Origin: Episyrphus balteatus
Lineage: Eukaryota > Arthropoda > Insecta > Diptera > Syrphidae
DNA length: 64,000 nt
Assembly (NCBI RefSeq): GCF_945859705.1
Contig: NC_079136.1
Coordinates: 77,500,867 to 77,564,866, forward strand
Reading direction: 5' to 3'
In this document: positions 11,295-24,200 of the stretch, piece after piece
How positions within the stretch are numbered: position 1 is the stretch's first letter
Layout of the letters: the number at the start of each line of letters is the position of its first letter
Notes under the pieces: model-generated
What the model was told of the DNA's origin: nothing
The model's input: only the letters and a program-made list of their open reading frames with translations
The model's database searches: none
Program-made: the position numbers and the translations under genes

Positions 11295-12760
11295 GATGCC
11301 CAAGATGACGAAGACAGATCGCTGCCACACATCGACCATGGTTTCCATTCCAAACTACCACCAGGAAGTCTACCACATGGTTTGCCCACTGTGAAGGAAG
11401 TTGCATCAGCCATAACACCACTTGAACACAAAAAAGAATATGAAGAGAAAAATAGAGTAAGTGAATTTTTTCTCTCCTGTCTTTACATCAATTTAACATT
11501 TGTGCTTTCAGTTAAGGAACTATCGGAAGAACAAAAACAGATGATCATCTTGTCGGAGGACTTTCAGAGGTTTGTTCTACGCGCTAGACGTGTCATCGAA
11601 AGGGCTATATCTGAGAATGTCGACATCTACACAGACTACATTGAAGGTGGTGATAATGAAGAGTCAAAGGATGAGAGGACACGTGCCAGGTTGTCATTGA
11701 ATCGAGATTTCTACGAAGACCGATGGTCTAAGAATCGATGCATGACTTAAATGGATTAGTCAACACATTTTCCTGAACTGGTTGTTGCTTTATATCACAA
11801 TAATGAGGTTTGCATTTGTGTTTTTTTCTACGATTTTATCTAAAACCCACTAAATAAATTTTTATAGGAGAGTCCCAATGAACCAGATGGTGTTGTAATG
11901 GTCTGGAACACAAAATATAAAAACAAACACCCGAAGATGTATTCCATTGTCAGATATGTCCATATGTCAACATGCTTTGCTAAATTCAATCAAAATCTTA
12001 TACTCGGTGGAACGTATTCCGATCAGATTGTATTATGGGATAATCGAGTGCAAAAGCGGACACCCATCCAGAGGACACCTCTAAGTGCAACTACACATAC
12101 GCATCCAGTGTATTGTTTTGCAAATGGTTGGCACACAGAATGCACACAATGTGATATCCATCTCATCCGATGGCAAGCTTTGCTCATGGAGTTTGGATAT
12201 GTTGTCGATGCCGCAAGATACAGTGAAATTGCAGCAACGGCAATCGAAGCCAATTGCTATCAGTTGCATGTCCTTTCCGTCGAATGAGATTAACAATGGT
12301 AACGTTTATTCTGGTAAAAGTTTGTTGTGATTTTCCATTTGCTTATAAATAAATTGTTTTTACTCAAGCTTATCGACATGGAATACGTTCGGGTGTGCCT
12401 GAAGTCTATGAGAAGCATTTGGGTCCAGTGACGGGAATATCAACTCATCCAAATCAATCTACACCAGATTTTGAAGATTTGTTCCCTACATCGTCCAATG
12501 ATTGGACAATTAAGTTATGTAGTCTTAAGGTGAAATTTAATATCTACTATAACGACCAATATGTATAACATTTTTTGTATTTACTTGTAGGACACTAAAC
12601 CATTATATTCATTTGAAGATAATTAAGATAATGTTATGGATGTTGCATGGTCTCCAATTCATCCCGCCTTGTTCACTTCTGTCGACGGCAGTGGTCGCCT
12701 TGATATATGGAATTTAAATCAGGATACCGAAGTGCCCACAGCATCGGTCGCAAGTTATCG
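11295..12760 (+). pseudogene. Decayed copy of cytoplasmic dynein intermediate chain (short wing/Cdic)
   Basis: The parent protein anchors cargo and dynactin to cytoplasmic dynein. Recognisable exons are 11295-11456, 11512-11807, 11868-12313, 12369-12529 and 12591-12760. They include HGLPTVKEVA, ELSEEQKQMIIL, RVIERAISENVDIYTDYI and WD-repeat parts such as ILGGTYSDQIVLWDNR and DVAWSPIHPALF. The five parts correspond to the middle of the parent, without the N-terminus or the last WD repeats. Lesions: stops near 11748 and 11757, a one-base insertion near 12117, loss of about eight residues at the exon-3/4 junction, a stop in the fifth exon near 12625, and a first junction that no longer keeps frame. 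Introns with GT-AG ends remain, so the copy came from DNA, not from mRNA. Confidence 0.85.
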
Positions 12761-13443
12761 TAACAATGCTTCCAACAAATTCTTTCGTCGATGAGCAGAA
12801 TTTGCTTTAGAAAACTTCCATTACTGTACAAATTGTATGTGATGTATATGGGTTAGTGTTTTTTTTGTGTGGTTATATGTATATGCATATGCATAGCTAT
12901 ATTTAATACAAAATAAAAATATACAAAAAAAAATTAGTATGGGTTTTTATGTATGAATAATTTAAAAACTAGATCTGCTAGAAAAAAACTAAAAATGTTG
13001 TTTTCGGAATCAGCACCCTCCATTTAGTAAGACATGATAAACAACGGTCGGGAAAATTTTTGTGTGTTGGGCAGTGAATTTATGTGGTTAAATTAAAGAA
13101 AAATGTATTAAAAGAGAATTCAAAACTATACAAATAAAAATTGTTGTAATAATTGAAACTTATCAACCACGATTCTTATTTCAGTAATATCCCGCCTTTG
13201 TGAGGCCTCCCACAGCTGGACCAAGAATGCTAGCTTGCAAATAAGTTTTTTGTTTAATTGCAATTTAATTTTGATTTATTGAACTTCCTATTTACAATTG
13301 ACTTAAAATAACTTATTTCTAAGATACATTGATAGATACAAAATTTTGTTGGCACAAAGAGGGCCTAACGTTAAATAATGACAAAGTTATAAAATATAAA
13401 CAAATATAATACATGGATAAACTTTATTTAAAAAGTCTGCTGT

Positions 13444-13647
13444 CTAGGTTGTCCTCGAGGTGTTCAGACCCGGATGTCCAGTTGTAGGGTTGGTTGAGTT
13501 CGGTTTAATTCCTTCCGCTGCATAGCTGTTTAGGAGGGGAAAGTAATTGCGAAGAAGATTCATGCAGATATCATTTTCTCGGGATCCCGATGGGGTCTTT
13601 AGAGCCTTTTGTAGAAGACATGTCCTACAGAAACAGGATGACATCAA
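13444..13647 (-). pseudogene. Unidentified minus-strand open frame inside the TIR block
   Basis: A 67-codon frame with balanced, protein-like composition (for example ENDICMNLLRNYFPLLN) that stands out from the AT-rich surroundings. A possible splice acceptor (TTTCTGTAG) lies at its 5' side. I do not recognise the family. It may be another captured exon in the 11.0-14.86 kb element, or a chance frame. Confidence 0.3.
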
Positions 13648-13770
13648 TGCAGGCAGAGTTCATCTGATGAAGAAGGAATAAGGAATATATCGAACCAAAA
13701 AAGGAGAATCAATAAAAAAAAATTACCCGCAACCAAAATTGGGGACCTAAATGATGCTCTGAAACATTTA

Positions 13771-14109
13771 CTATAACGTTCTTTCAAATATTTCTTCCAC
13801 ATCAACTTTCAAGATGCCATTGTTTCCACACTTTACATGCACATGTGGTCCAAGTTTATAAACGTCGATACCATCATTTGCACAGGCAGTGAAGTGATCT
13901 TCTTCTAAGATGGCTTTTCATCAACGGGTCTTGGTCCTGATATCATTTACATAAAGTGAGGGCAATTTTAGGGAGCTGAAAAATATGGGTGTTGAATGAG
14001 CTGCATAATGCGATGTTAGGATTGTCTTGCTTATTGCTGTCTGCTTTTTGGGATGAAAAGTATTTCCTGGGGGAATATTTTTCGGCTTTTCTTCGCAGCG
14101 CACATACAT
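13771..14109 (-). pseudogene. Unidentified protein-like frame interrupted by two tandem TGA codons
   Basis: One reading frame runs about 113 codons on the minus strand, broken only by two adjacent TGA codons at 13918-13923. Both halves look coding: HPKKQTAISKTILTSHYAAH before, and DGIDVYKLGPHVHVKCG after, ending in a TAG at 13771-13773. I do not recognise the protein. Its position beside the dynein relic suggests a second captured or decayed host fragment. Confidence 0.35.
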
Positions 14110-14380
14110 GACGTGTATATTTTTAAAAAGTTATGAGACTGTTTTTGTGGTGGGCATTCTATTGAGGCAAATGATTAACAACAAGAGCTTTGTTATCATT
14201 AATTTATCCATGTTTATCGTCAAAGAATAAACGTTTTCGCAAACGAGCGGGCATTCCAAGAGCATTTTACACTACATTTGGCTGTGAGGGTTGAAGGTAC
14301 CGACACGATTAAGACACAAGCGCACAATACACAGAATTCTTTTTTTGTGAAATAATTCCTAGAAAAAAAGATAAATTATG

Positions 14381-15061
14381 CTAGCTCATTGTAAGAATAA
14401 ATTGTTTTACTTTCCATCTGGTTTCAGGTTTTTTTCTTTAATTTTGCGGAAGATATCGCACTCTTGCAAAAAACGTGAATCCTAAAATTATTAATCAAAT
14501 TAAAACAAAACAAATTGTATGGTACAATTTTCATCTTTTTTTCAAAAAATATGCTTGTACTTACATTGATTAGTGTTGTTTGCTATTCCTAATTGAATTC
14601 AATTTTAAATATTATATTTTTTGTCATATTATGTGTCAACTGCAGCTGTCATGCAATGGAATCTGACATTTAATACCTGTAATGTACCTTGGCAGCACTG
14701 TTTTCTATCGGGAGAAAGTAAAATCTGGATAATTATCTGGATTTTTGAAAAATCTATACAGATAAAGTTTTTGTTGTATTTAACACGTAAATTGTTTCGA
14801 TTTCAAACATCTCGATGTCGTTTTTTTGCACAAAATCTATATAGATAAACAAAAAAACACACCTATTACCCAAATAACTAAAATCAAAGCAAACAGAAAT
14901 TTTTCAGTCACAATCTATTCTTCTTTCATTCCAAAGTTTAAAAATCTCTCATCCAACCACAGTTTGATAACCACTGTGTTCAAAAAAAAAAAAAAAACAA
15001 CCAACACAAGAAAGAAAAACCAAAGAAAAAAAAAAGAGAAAGAAACGAATATACGAAAAGC
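14381..15061. other. Right end of the TIR block and upstream region of BRWD3
   Basis: AT-rich sequence with the terminal repeat at 14809-14863 followed by an A-rich tract near 14980-15060. It probably contains the BRWD3 promoter and 5' UTR; no core promoter element is convincing. A 17-codon frame starting ATGGCTGACGACGG at about 15063 could act as an upstream ORF if transcribed. Confidence 0.35.
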
Positions 15062-15221
15062 AATGGCTGACGACGGACTCCGTCGATTAGTTTTTGTGTT
15101 ATGTGCAAAGAACTAAAAAATCTTTTAAATTTCTAAATCTTATTGAAAAAAAGTTCGGATAAATTCCGATAAATTAAATGTATTCAATTATAATTGCATT
15201 ATAACCCTAACTAGAATAAAA

Positions 15222-18200
15222 ATGGATAATAAACAATTATCAAATGAAAATGTAGTGGTTCCAGGTAAACACACAAAATGCAAATAAAAAAAAAAAACCC
15301 TAGAAGAAAAAAACGAACCCCATTAAAATTATATTTTTTTGCAAACTTTCTGAGAAATTTACTTATTTTTACAATGAAATTGTGTAAAATGATTGTTAAA
15401 TAATAGTGTAATTGTTTTCCTTGCAGAATTATACTTTCTGATATCAAAATTTCTCGCAGCTGGACCTCTAAAGGAAACTGCAAAGGTTAGTTGTTCTCGC
15501 CTCCATTAACTTTTGTATGTCGCCCCGCGAAATGAATCAATTTTTTTCTTTCTTTCGATTTTTTCTAAATGAATGAATACGCTAATGAAAATATTGTTTT
15601 TATTCCTTGATTGTAGGTCCTTGTTAAGGAGCTTGAACAAAAAAAGGTAAGTTTCTTAAAAAGTCTCCTTCTTAGTTTAAATGTTGTATGAACTTTTGTA
15701 TGTAAACTCTTAAATTCTATGCATTCTTGACAAATCCCGGGACTAAAATTTTTACGTGTTGTATTTTGATTTTCTTTTGAATTGATTCCATGCGAGACGT
15801 CTACTTGTTTCAAAGTCTAAAACTATACTAAAAATTGAGTTGAATATTCTGTTATGGTTTAGCACGTGCTTTCGGACTCTTTTTCCCGATTTTTTCAAAA
15901 TATTTCATACGAAATAAATAAGAATTTAAGTCCATTTCCAAGCTATTTGATTCTTCATTGGATCGGGAATTATCCCAAAGAGATCCTTTGACAAGGTCAT
16001 TTAAAGATTGCCCTGGATTTGCTATGATTATGTAGCTCCAAGGGGTTTTAAATTGTTGCATTTGGATGCAAATAGTTGCATTGATGGTTCATAATAACTT
16101 TTTATAATTTATGTGTGACCCAATCAGTTTTAAACAATAGTAAACAGAGTACGTAAATGCCTCTCTTTCTTTCTTATTTAATATAGGTTCTACCGCGACG
16201 CACCGACTGGCTGGGCAACGAACATGACCAATCCTTTGATGAGTTGGTAAGTCGGACATTGGAATTATTTGTTATGATTTTTAAAAATTTGTAAACAAAA
16301 CATAAACAATCAGCTAGAGCTGATTTGGTCAACTCATTTTCATTGCCCAGATTGAGTTGAAGAAATCATTGTTCTTCATCATTTTGTGGCAATTGAAAGT
16401 GGGAATAAGAGTTTGATGTTGTTTGCAACACATATTTGCAAACAGAAGAATGTATTTATTTATTATTAAAATATTTATGTTAATTTTAAGAATTGAGAAA
16501 GTATGACTTGTCAATCATTCTTGCGGTAGCGACAAGTTAGTCATATGCAACACCCACCCACCCTTAATTTCATTTACTTCTCCTTTTGAAATGATTTTGC
16601 ATTTGTGCATTCGATTATGAGAGTTTCTATTTGAGTTTTGTTTTTTATAAACAAACAATTGCAAATTGAGTATAAATTATTTTGCAAAAAGATTTTCACT
16701 GGATTATGCAATAGATGGATGTTTTTTTTTATTCGTGAATGAATATAACACCACTACCATTGTCTTAACGACGCCATTTTGGATTTTAAGATAGTGGTGT
16801 TATTATTTTGTTGCAATTTTTGAAAACAGGATAATAAAATTAATCATTTTTTTAGAATAACTTCCTTTTATTTATTAAACAATCAAAATCAATTGTTAAC
16901 TTTGTTTGGAATTGAAAATAAATGCATAATATTTTTTCAAATATATTAATTTCAGTATTATTTCGCATATCATGAATAATTTTGATTTATTGAAAAATAT
17001 TTGAAGAAATCGAAAATATTTATGTTTTTCGTTTTTGATTAGTATTTTTCTTTTCAATGAGAATCGTACAACATTTTTGGGTTTATTTTAATGGCGCAGC
17101 CATTTTCATATCATATTTTATTTTCTATGCAGAAAGAAAGGAGAGAAAAAGAGATGGGTGTAGTTTTGTTTTAGAAATATAGTTCTGTTGTTGTTTTGTT
17201 TTAGTGACTGGCGTGGAAGTTGATGTATTTTTGCCAGAGATTCTCAAAATGTAAATTGTTTAAAGGTACCCGCACACGATCAAATAAAAATAATTTGTTG
17301 AAGGTTTTTTTTAATCTGATATCTACGGGTTGTAAATACCTACATTATCAATTTAAAAAAAAATGCATTTGAAAAAAAAATTTATTGCAAATAAAAAAAA
17401 AAAAATTGCAAAGAAAATAAAATTTGTATTGCAATAAATAATAAAGGGTTATTCCATGAAAAAGTGGACACGAATTTTGAATAAATTATGCAGTCTTTTT
17501 TACTTTTTTTATTAGCAAATTACTATTTACAAACGGCAACTCTTTATGCAAGTTGCAAAAAAAGATTCTTTGTTGTATTCCCTTATGGATAGACATAAAA
17601 TTCAGGGAGTTTAATAATCTAAAAGCATTTTTATAGCATAAGCTTGACAACAACAGAAGAATTTCACATGAAAATGACGGAAAAACAAGCAAACTGAAAA
17701 TATGATGAGTCTAATAGTGACGATGACAATATCCCCCCGTGAGTGCTAAAATAAGTTAACATTTAAGCAAGCTTCGTTACACACTATTCGATTAAAAAAA
17801 AACTTGAGTGAAAATGCATCTTTTCTTTACTTTTGGAACCACAAATCGCAGGTAACATGAGTTACCAAAATAATGTAACGTGAGTTACCTAAATATTTTA
17901 AAATTTTTCCTCGAAATATTGAAAAAATGTTTGGTTTTGTCACTCATATTAAAAGCTTGTAATTTTGTATGTATGGAATCTTCATTGAAAACAAATTAAG
18001 ATTCTTAATTATCACATAAAAACTTCATACTGTCGGACTCTTAAAATTCGTGTCCGATTTTTGTAACGTGAGTTACCATCAAACTTTTATTTTTCCCAAG
18101 CAAATGTTAAAAATAAAGACAATTTTTTTAGTTAATTATGAAAGTAATAGTTATGCTCCATTCATGGATAGTAATTTCGTATCAATTTACATTAAAATTG

Positions 18201-21200
18201 AAAAAAAAAAAAAATTATTTATGTGTTGGAAATTTTTGTGAATGTAACGTGAGTTACCATGGAATTGCCCTAAAACATTTTTTACATTGGAAAAGAAATT
18301 CAATGCAAAATGTGTGCATTATATTTTTTAATTTTTTAATATACATATAAGTAGATTTTCTTCTAACTTTGATCATTTGAACGGGAAATTACTTTAAATA
18401 GACTTGTTTATTACTCCTTCAATTGTTTCAAAAAAAAAAAAAAAAAAAAATGCAATTAAATCGCTTAAATAAAATTACTTAATTAGTTTCTCTTGAAAAC
18501 ATGCAAAAAATGACTTAGTCCACTTTCATAAATGGGCACACATGAGCACAATAGTTTAGTTCATGTTGTCCACCATACTAGAGAGTCAGAAATAGTAAGG
18601 GAACACAGTTTTGGTCGGGGAAAGTCAGGGAATTTGGAAAGCGGTCAGGGATACTCTTATCCAGATGGCATGAAACTCCTTTTGGGATACATAAGTGATC
18701 TTACTATTGTTCAAAGAGCCATGCAGTCAGGGCTCGTGAGTGTTTCTTGGGACCTTCAATCTTTCTTTAGACATGTTTATTACGTCTTCAAAGACACTTC
18801 TGCATGGAGAATTTTGTTTCCAAAGCGAAATGTACTAAATTAGTTTAAAAATATTTTGGGGGTTCGATGGTTGGATTGGAGAACAAAAAGTTTTTGGAGA
18901 GATAACTCAACATATTTGATGAGTTTTAAGGTTTTCGCGGTTGTTAACACATGATATTATTGGGGTTTTCGGATTATCCGCGTTATATATAGAAATATAA
19001 AGTGAGTTCACTACTGTACTCACCCCGAACGTTTCTATTCAAATTACAATGAGCGTGGTCACCGGGAAACTGCCGGCGAGATGTTAGATGCGATTTTGGC
19101 TACGCAAGTTGTAGCGGAGCTTAGGAGGTTCCGTGTTAATGCGCGGAGATGCGCCTAAATGTGTGTACAGATGCAACAACGATTTTTAATAAGGAATAGG
19201 TACAAAGAGTTTGTTTTAAATGCAACAACAAACAACCCAAAGAGTTGTTCATTTTTGTTTACAATCGGTAACAGATAGATAGATTTTTAAAAAAATATAC
19301 GGTTTGTTCTTTTTGCCTGACATTAAATGAACTCCATTCAAAAATGTACATTTTCTATTATTTTATTATAATTAAATAATAATAAACATTTCAAAACAAT
19401 ATTTACTTTTGGTCAGGGAAAAAATTGAAATTCGTCAGTTAAATTAGGAAATTTTATTATGAAAAATAGTGAACACTATGAATGAAGAGTAGATTACTAG
19501 TTTGTCATACATCAATTTGATGGCAAAAAATAGTTTTCCCCACAAAAAAATAATTTTTTTTATGGACACTCAAACAAAATCTCCAGAAAAGATCCTGGAT
19601 GTATTCACGTCATTTGTCTGTACCCAAGGTACTTTTTTACTACAGTTATGAAAACTTTTTGCTTCAATTATGTGAATGAAATCTTTATCAAAAATGTTAT
19701 TCAGTAAATGTATTTTGTTCAATTCCATACCTGCTTTAAAAACAAAGAATAAAAGTTTAACCTGCCTTCTTTTAAATTTATTACTATACAAAAAAAAATA
19801 ATTTAATAATTGCAGGAAAGTAAATATTCTCATATCGGAGCCAATCATTTGCTGGAAATATGTGCTCGTATTGGGCCAATTCTTGACAATGAACTCACCC
19901 CTGCGGTTCCCGGTATTGTGTCCCTTCTTGGCAGTGGACGACAAAGTTTAATGAGGACAAAAGATAGTATCTATAAACCAAGATCTCTACTTGATTATTG
20001 TACCAGAGTACATGGAGTATCTTTGCCTGATTCTGCAGTGTCCAAACCAACTCATAACTTAGGTAAACCCTCTTTAATAGTATTGATTATTAGATTAACC
20101 CATTTTGTTTTTCAGAAAAAGTTCTTATTGGTCGGGAATATGGAGGACCAGTTCGAAGAAAACTTGTTATTCCAACAAGTTTATACGGGAAAACACGTCT
20201 TTTGCGTCGCACCGTTGGACATTTGTCTTCGGTTTATTGTGTACTTTTTGATCGGACTGGTCAATACATTATTACCGTAAACTTTTAAACAAAAATAAGT
20301 AAATAATAGCTTTCTTAATACATAATTTTCTTGTAGGGTGCTGATGATTTACTTATTAAAATATGGAGTGCAATAGATGGCAGACTTCTAGCTACCCTTC
20401 GCGGAGCTTCGGCTGAAATAACAGATATTGCAATCAATTTAGACAACACAATGTTAGCCGCCGGCTCCTTGGATCGTATTCTCCGTGTATGGGACCTTCA
20501 AACCACATCTCCCATTGCGGTACTTTCTGGACATACAGGAATGATAACATCAGTTAATTTTTGTCCATCACCTCGAGGTGATCTAAAGTACTTAGTAACA
20601 ACAAGCACTGATGGCTCCATTGCTTTCTGGCAATACACAACTCCCAGGGCTGGAAAGACAATCTTTGCCCCAAAACCAATACAATATCATGAAAAATTGC
20701 GCCCCGGCCAAGCTCAAATGATGTGTACCTCATTTTCTCCAGGAGGAATGTTCTTGGCCGCTGGATCAGCAGATCATCATGCCAGAGTTTATATCATGTC
20801 AGAAGATGGTCCCAAGAGGATACTTGAAACTGAAGCATACACTGATGCTGTTGATTCAGTTCAATGGGCCCATCGGGGACTTAAATTCATATCTGGCAGT
20901 AAAGATGGAACTGCACACGTTTGGACTTTTGAATCTCAGCAGTGGAAGAGTTTAAAATTAAATATGACTGAACGGTTATCAACGTAAGTTTGATCATTTT
21001 TCTAAACCATTTTATATTACATTTTACATTTTATTACCAGATGTCCAGAACCAGAAGAGGGTAAAAAGTTGAAGGTAACAATGGTTGCTTGGGACTACTC
21101 CGATAAATATGTAATAACTGCTGTCAATGATTTCACGGTAAGTAGTGTCCCTCTCTCTATATTTTTCCTTCTATAGTTTTTTTTTTTGTTTTGTTTTTGC

Positions 21201-24200
21201 AGATCAAAATTTGGCATGCTAAAACTGGGAAGCTTCATTGCGTCCTTCGTGGTCATAAAGATGAGCTTTACGTTTTGGAATCAAATCCAAAAGACGAGTA
21301 TGTGTTACTATCCGCTGGTCATGATGGTCAGGTTTTCCTCTGGGACATAGAACAGGGAATTTCCGTAGCACATTTCGTAAACAATATCGATGGACAAGGT
21401 CATGGTGGTGTTTTCGACGCTAAATGGTCCCCAGATGGAACAATGATTGCGGCCACAGATTCTCACGGGCATATACTTATCTTTGGATTGGGAATTGGTC
21501 CAGATAGATTTAAAAATGTAACTATTTTTTGTTTTGTAAAAAATCATCAAACAAAAAATTAACTAATTTTTTTTTCTACCTAGCTACCAACTGAGCTATT
21601 CTTCCATACAGATTACCGACCACTTCTACGAGATACACAACATTATGTAGTAGATGAGCAAACACAAATCATGCCCCATCTTATGCCGCCACCATTCTTG
21701 GTCGATGTCGATGGCAATCCACATCCACCCGCCTATCAAAGACTAGTTCCAGGAAGGGAAAACTGTCCAACCGAGCAATTGGTACCTAATATAACAATGG
21801 GCATGGAAGGAGTTGAAATTGACGATAATGGTGGCTACTCACATATCGACCGACTTATTGAAGCATTGGCGAATCGACAAGGAGCCGATCCCGTTCCAGA
21901 TTCAAACAATGAACGCCAGCGTAACAACAGTTTTAATAATGGTAGTGGAAATTCTCCCCGTGGAGCTGGTTCAATCGGGCGAGCTCTGGTCGCTGCAAGA
22001 CGCACTGGCGATGTAGAAGGTGTACGCCAAAGTGTTGGTAATTGGCAAAGAGAAACCAACTTTAAGTTTATACGTCGAATATATGTGCGACCAATGAAAT
22101 ATTCCCAAATGCAAAATCTTAGACAAACTGTATATGCGGCTGGTCAATATGAAATGGATCAATATAAACGAGAAATGCGAAGACGTCCGATTATGATAAA
22201 TACATTAAATGCAAATACAGCAATGGAATCGTCAAATCGGCAAAGAGGTATTCGTAGTGCTCGTCGAGGACCACGTCCTGCATATCGTACTAGAGCTGTG
22301 CGAGGTCAAGAACATGTCGAAGAACCACCTGAAGAAGAGGAAGAAGAAGAGGATAGCAGCAATTCATCGGGAGATACAAGTTATTCCAATGTGGAGGAAA
22401 ATCTAAGTGAAGAAGAGGAATCATCCACCACTGATTCGGAATCATCTGATTACTCTGATTGGGTTGCTGATAAACCTGGACCAAATCTTGAACCTCCTAA
22501 ACGGTCTAAACGTAAACCAGTTGCAAGAAGAAGTTCATCCGTTAGTAGTGATGATACATCACAGCCTAATCCATCGTCTATTCCATCAAAGAATCGCCGC
22601 AAACGCCCAATTTTACCAGAAAATATAACTGGAGAAATTCCAGAAGCTTATAAGCCTCCAGAATGGCTTTCGGAGGTAATACCTCGTAAAACTCCATACT
22701 ATCCGCAAATGGGAGATGAAGTTGTCTATTTTCGGCAAGGACATCAGCGCTATCTGGATGCTGTGCGATCGAAAAAAGCTTATAAACTTACTCACAGTTC
22801 TGAGCCATGGAATTTTCGAGAATTACGCGAACATGAATTGGTGCGTGTTATTGGAATAAAATATGAAATTAAACCTCCAAGACTTTGTTGTCTAAAATTG
22901 GCAATGTTAAATGATGAAGGAAATATGTCTGGTAGTAGTTTCAAAATTAAATACCACGATATGCCTGATGTTTTAGACTTCTTAGTACTGCGACAGACAT
23001 TTGATTTGGCAGTCCAACGCAATTGGGGAATTGGAGATCGCTTTAGGTGAGTTGTGGAACTTAATATAAAACATAAATAACCTTTAACGACGTCTTTTGT
23101 AGATGCATGATTGGAGATGGTTGGTGGATGGGTCAAATTGAATCCCGACATTTGCTTTCACCCGAATATCCTAGCTCGTATTTTATGTGTTTTCGTGTTC
23201 GATGGGACAATGGAGAATATGAGTACATGAGTCCATGGGATATGGAACCCATTGATGAAAATCGTTTACCTGATGAAGTCGGTGGGGCTGTCTCAGTTCT
23301 ACCAGAAGAAATTCGTGCTACTCTATACCAACCTAAATCAGAAGAATGGCATCGTGGTGATAGAGATGGATCTTGCCGCAGAATTATTAATGGCTTGGAA
23401 CAAGTTATGCGCTTATCTATAGCTGAGCCATTCCTTGCTCCAGTCGACCTTAATATATACCCAAATTATGCATACTTAATTGAATACCCTATTGATCTGA
23501 CAACAATTAAAGCAAGGTTTGAAAACCATTTTTATCGTCGCATTACATCTGCTCAATTCGATGTAAGATATCTTGCAACAAATGCTGAAAAATTCAATAG
23601 AAAGCATACAACTATAGTGCGACATGCAAGAATTATTACTGATTTATGTCTACGAATTATAAGGTATACAATGAAATTCGACATTAAAGTCTTTCTGTGT
23701 ATTTATTATTATTTTTCTTTTGAAGAGAACAAAATGATATCGATGTTGCGCCTGTTTATCACCAATTAGTTGACATTTATGTTTCGTCAGAATCAGAGAA
23801 TGATAACAATGAAAATGAGCCCGGGCCCTCAACAAGCACTGCAGGTCCATCGAGTTCAGCTAGCCGCAGAAATACTAGTGGTAGTAGTACAAGGTTTGTT
23901 TTATAAGTTCTATCTCGGCAAAATTGCAGGTAAAATAAGTTTTTTTTTTTCATTCAGAAATCTGCATAATCGTGACGATGATTCATGGCAAGCAGACTGT
24001 AGAAAACTTTTAGATATGATGTGGCTTCGGCCAGATTCAACACCTTTCCGCGAGCCAGTTGATACAATGCAGTTTCCCGACTATTTGCAAATTATTGATA
24101 CGCCAATGGATTTGCGTACGGTTAAAGAAGATTTACTTGGCGGTAATTATGAGGATCCAGTTGATTTTGCAAAAGATGTCCGGCTGATATTTCAAAACTC

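Larger units (their letters stand above)
11008..14863. mobile_element. 3.86-kb terminal-inverted-repeat element carrying host gene fragments
   Basis: GGTGTGTTTTTTTGTTTATC and the following bases to about 11062 are repeated exactly, inverted, at 14809-14863, a perfect 55-bp inverted repeat. Both outer ends are flanked by the same pentamer TATTA (11003-11007 and 14864-14868), as expected of a target-site duplication. A related third copy of the terminus is at 9596-9684, in the 14.8-kb orientation. Inside are an intron-containing decayed piece of the dynein intermediate chain gene (+) and a broken minus-strand frame. No transposase is seen, so if mobile it was mobilised in trans. Superfamily not identified. 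Confidence 0.65.

Noticed and set aside
18532..18843. 103-codon plus-strand frame in BRWD3 intron 4
   Set aside because: Composition is somewhat protein-like but no family, splice context or homologous second copy could be seen; noted only as part of the intron.
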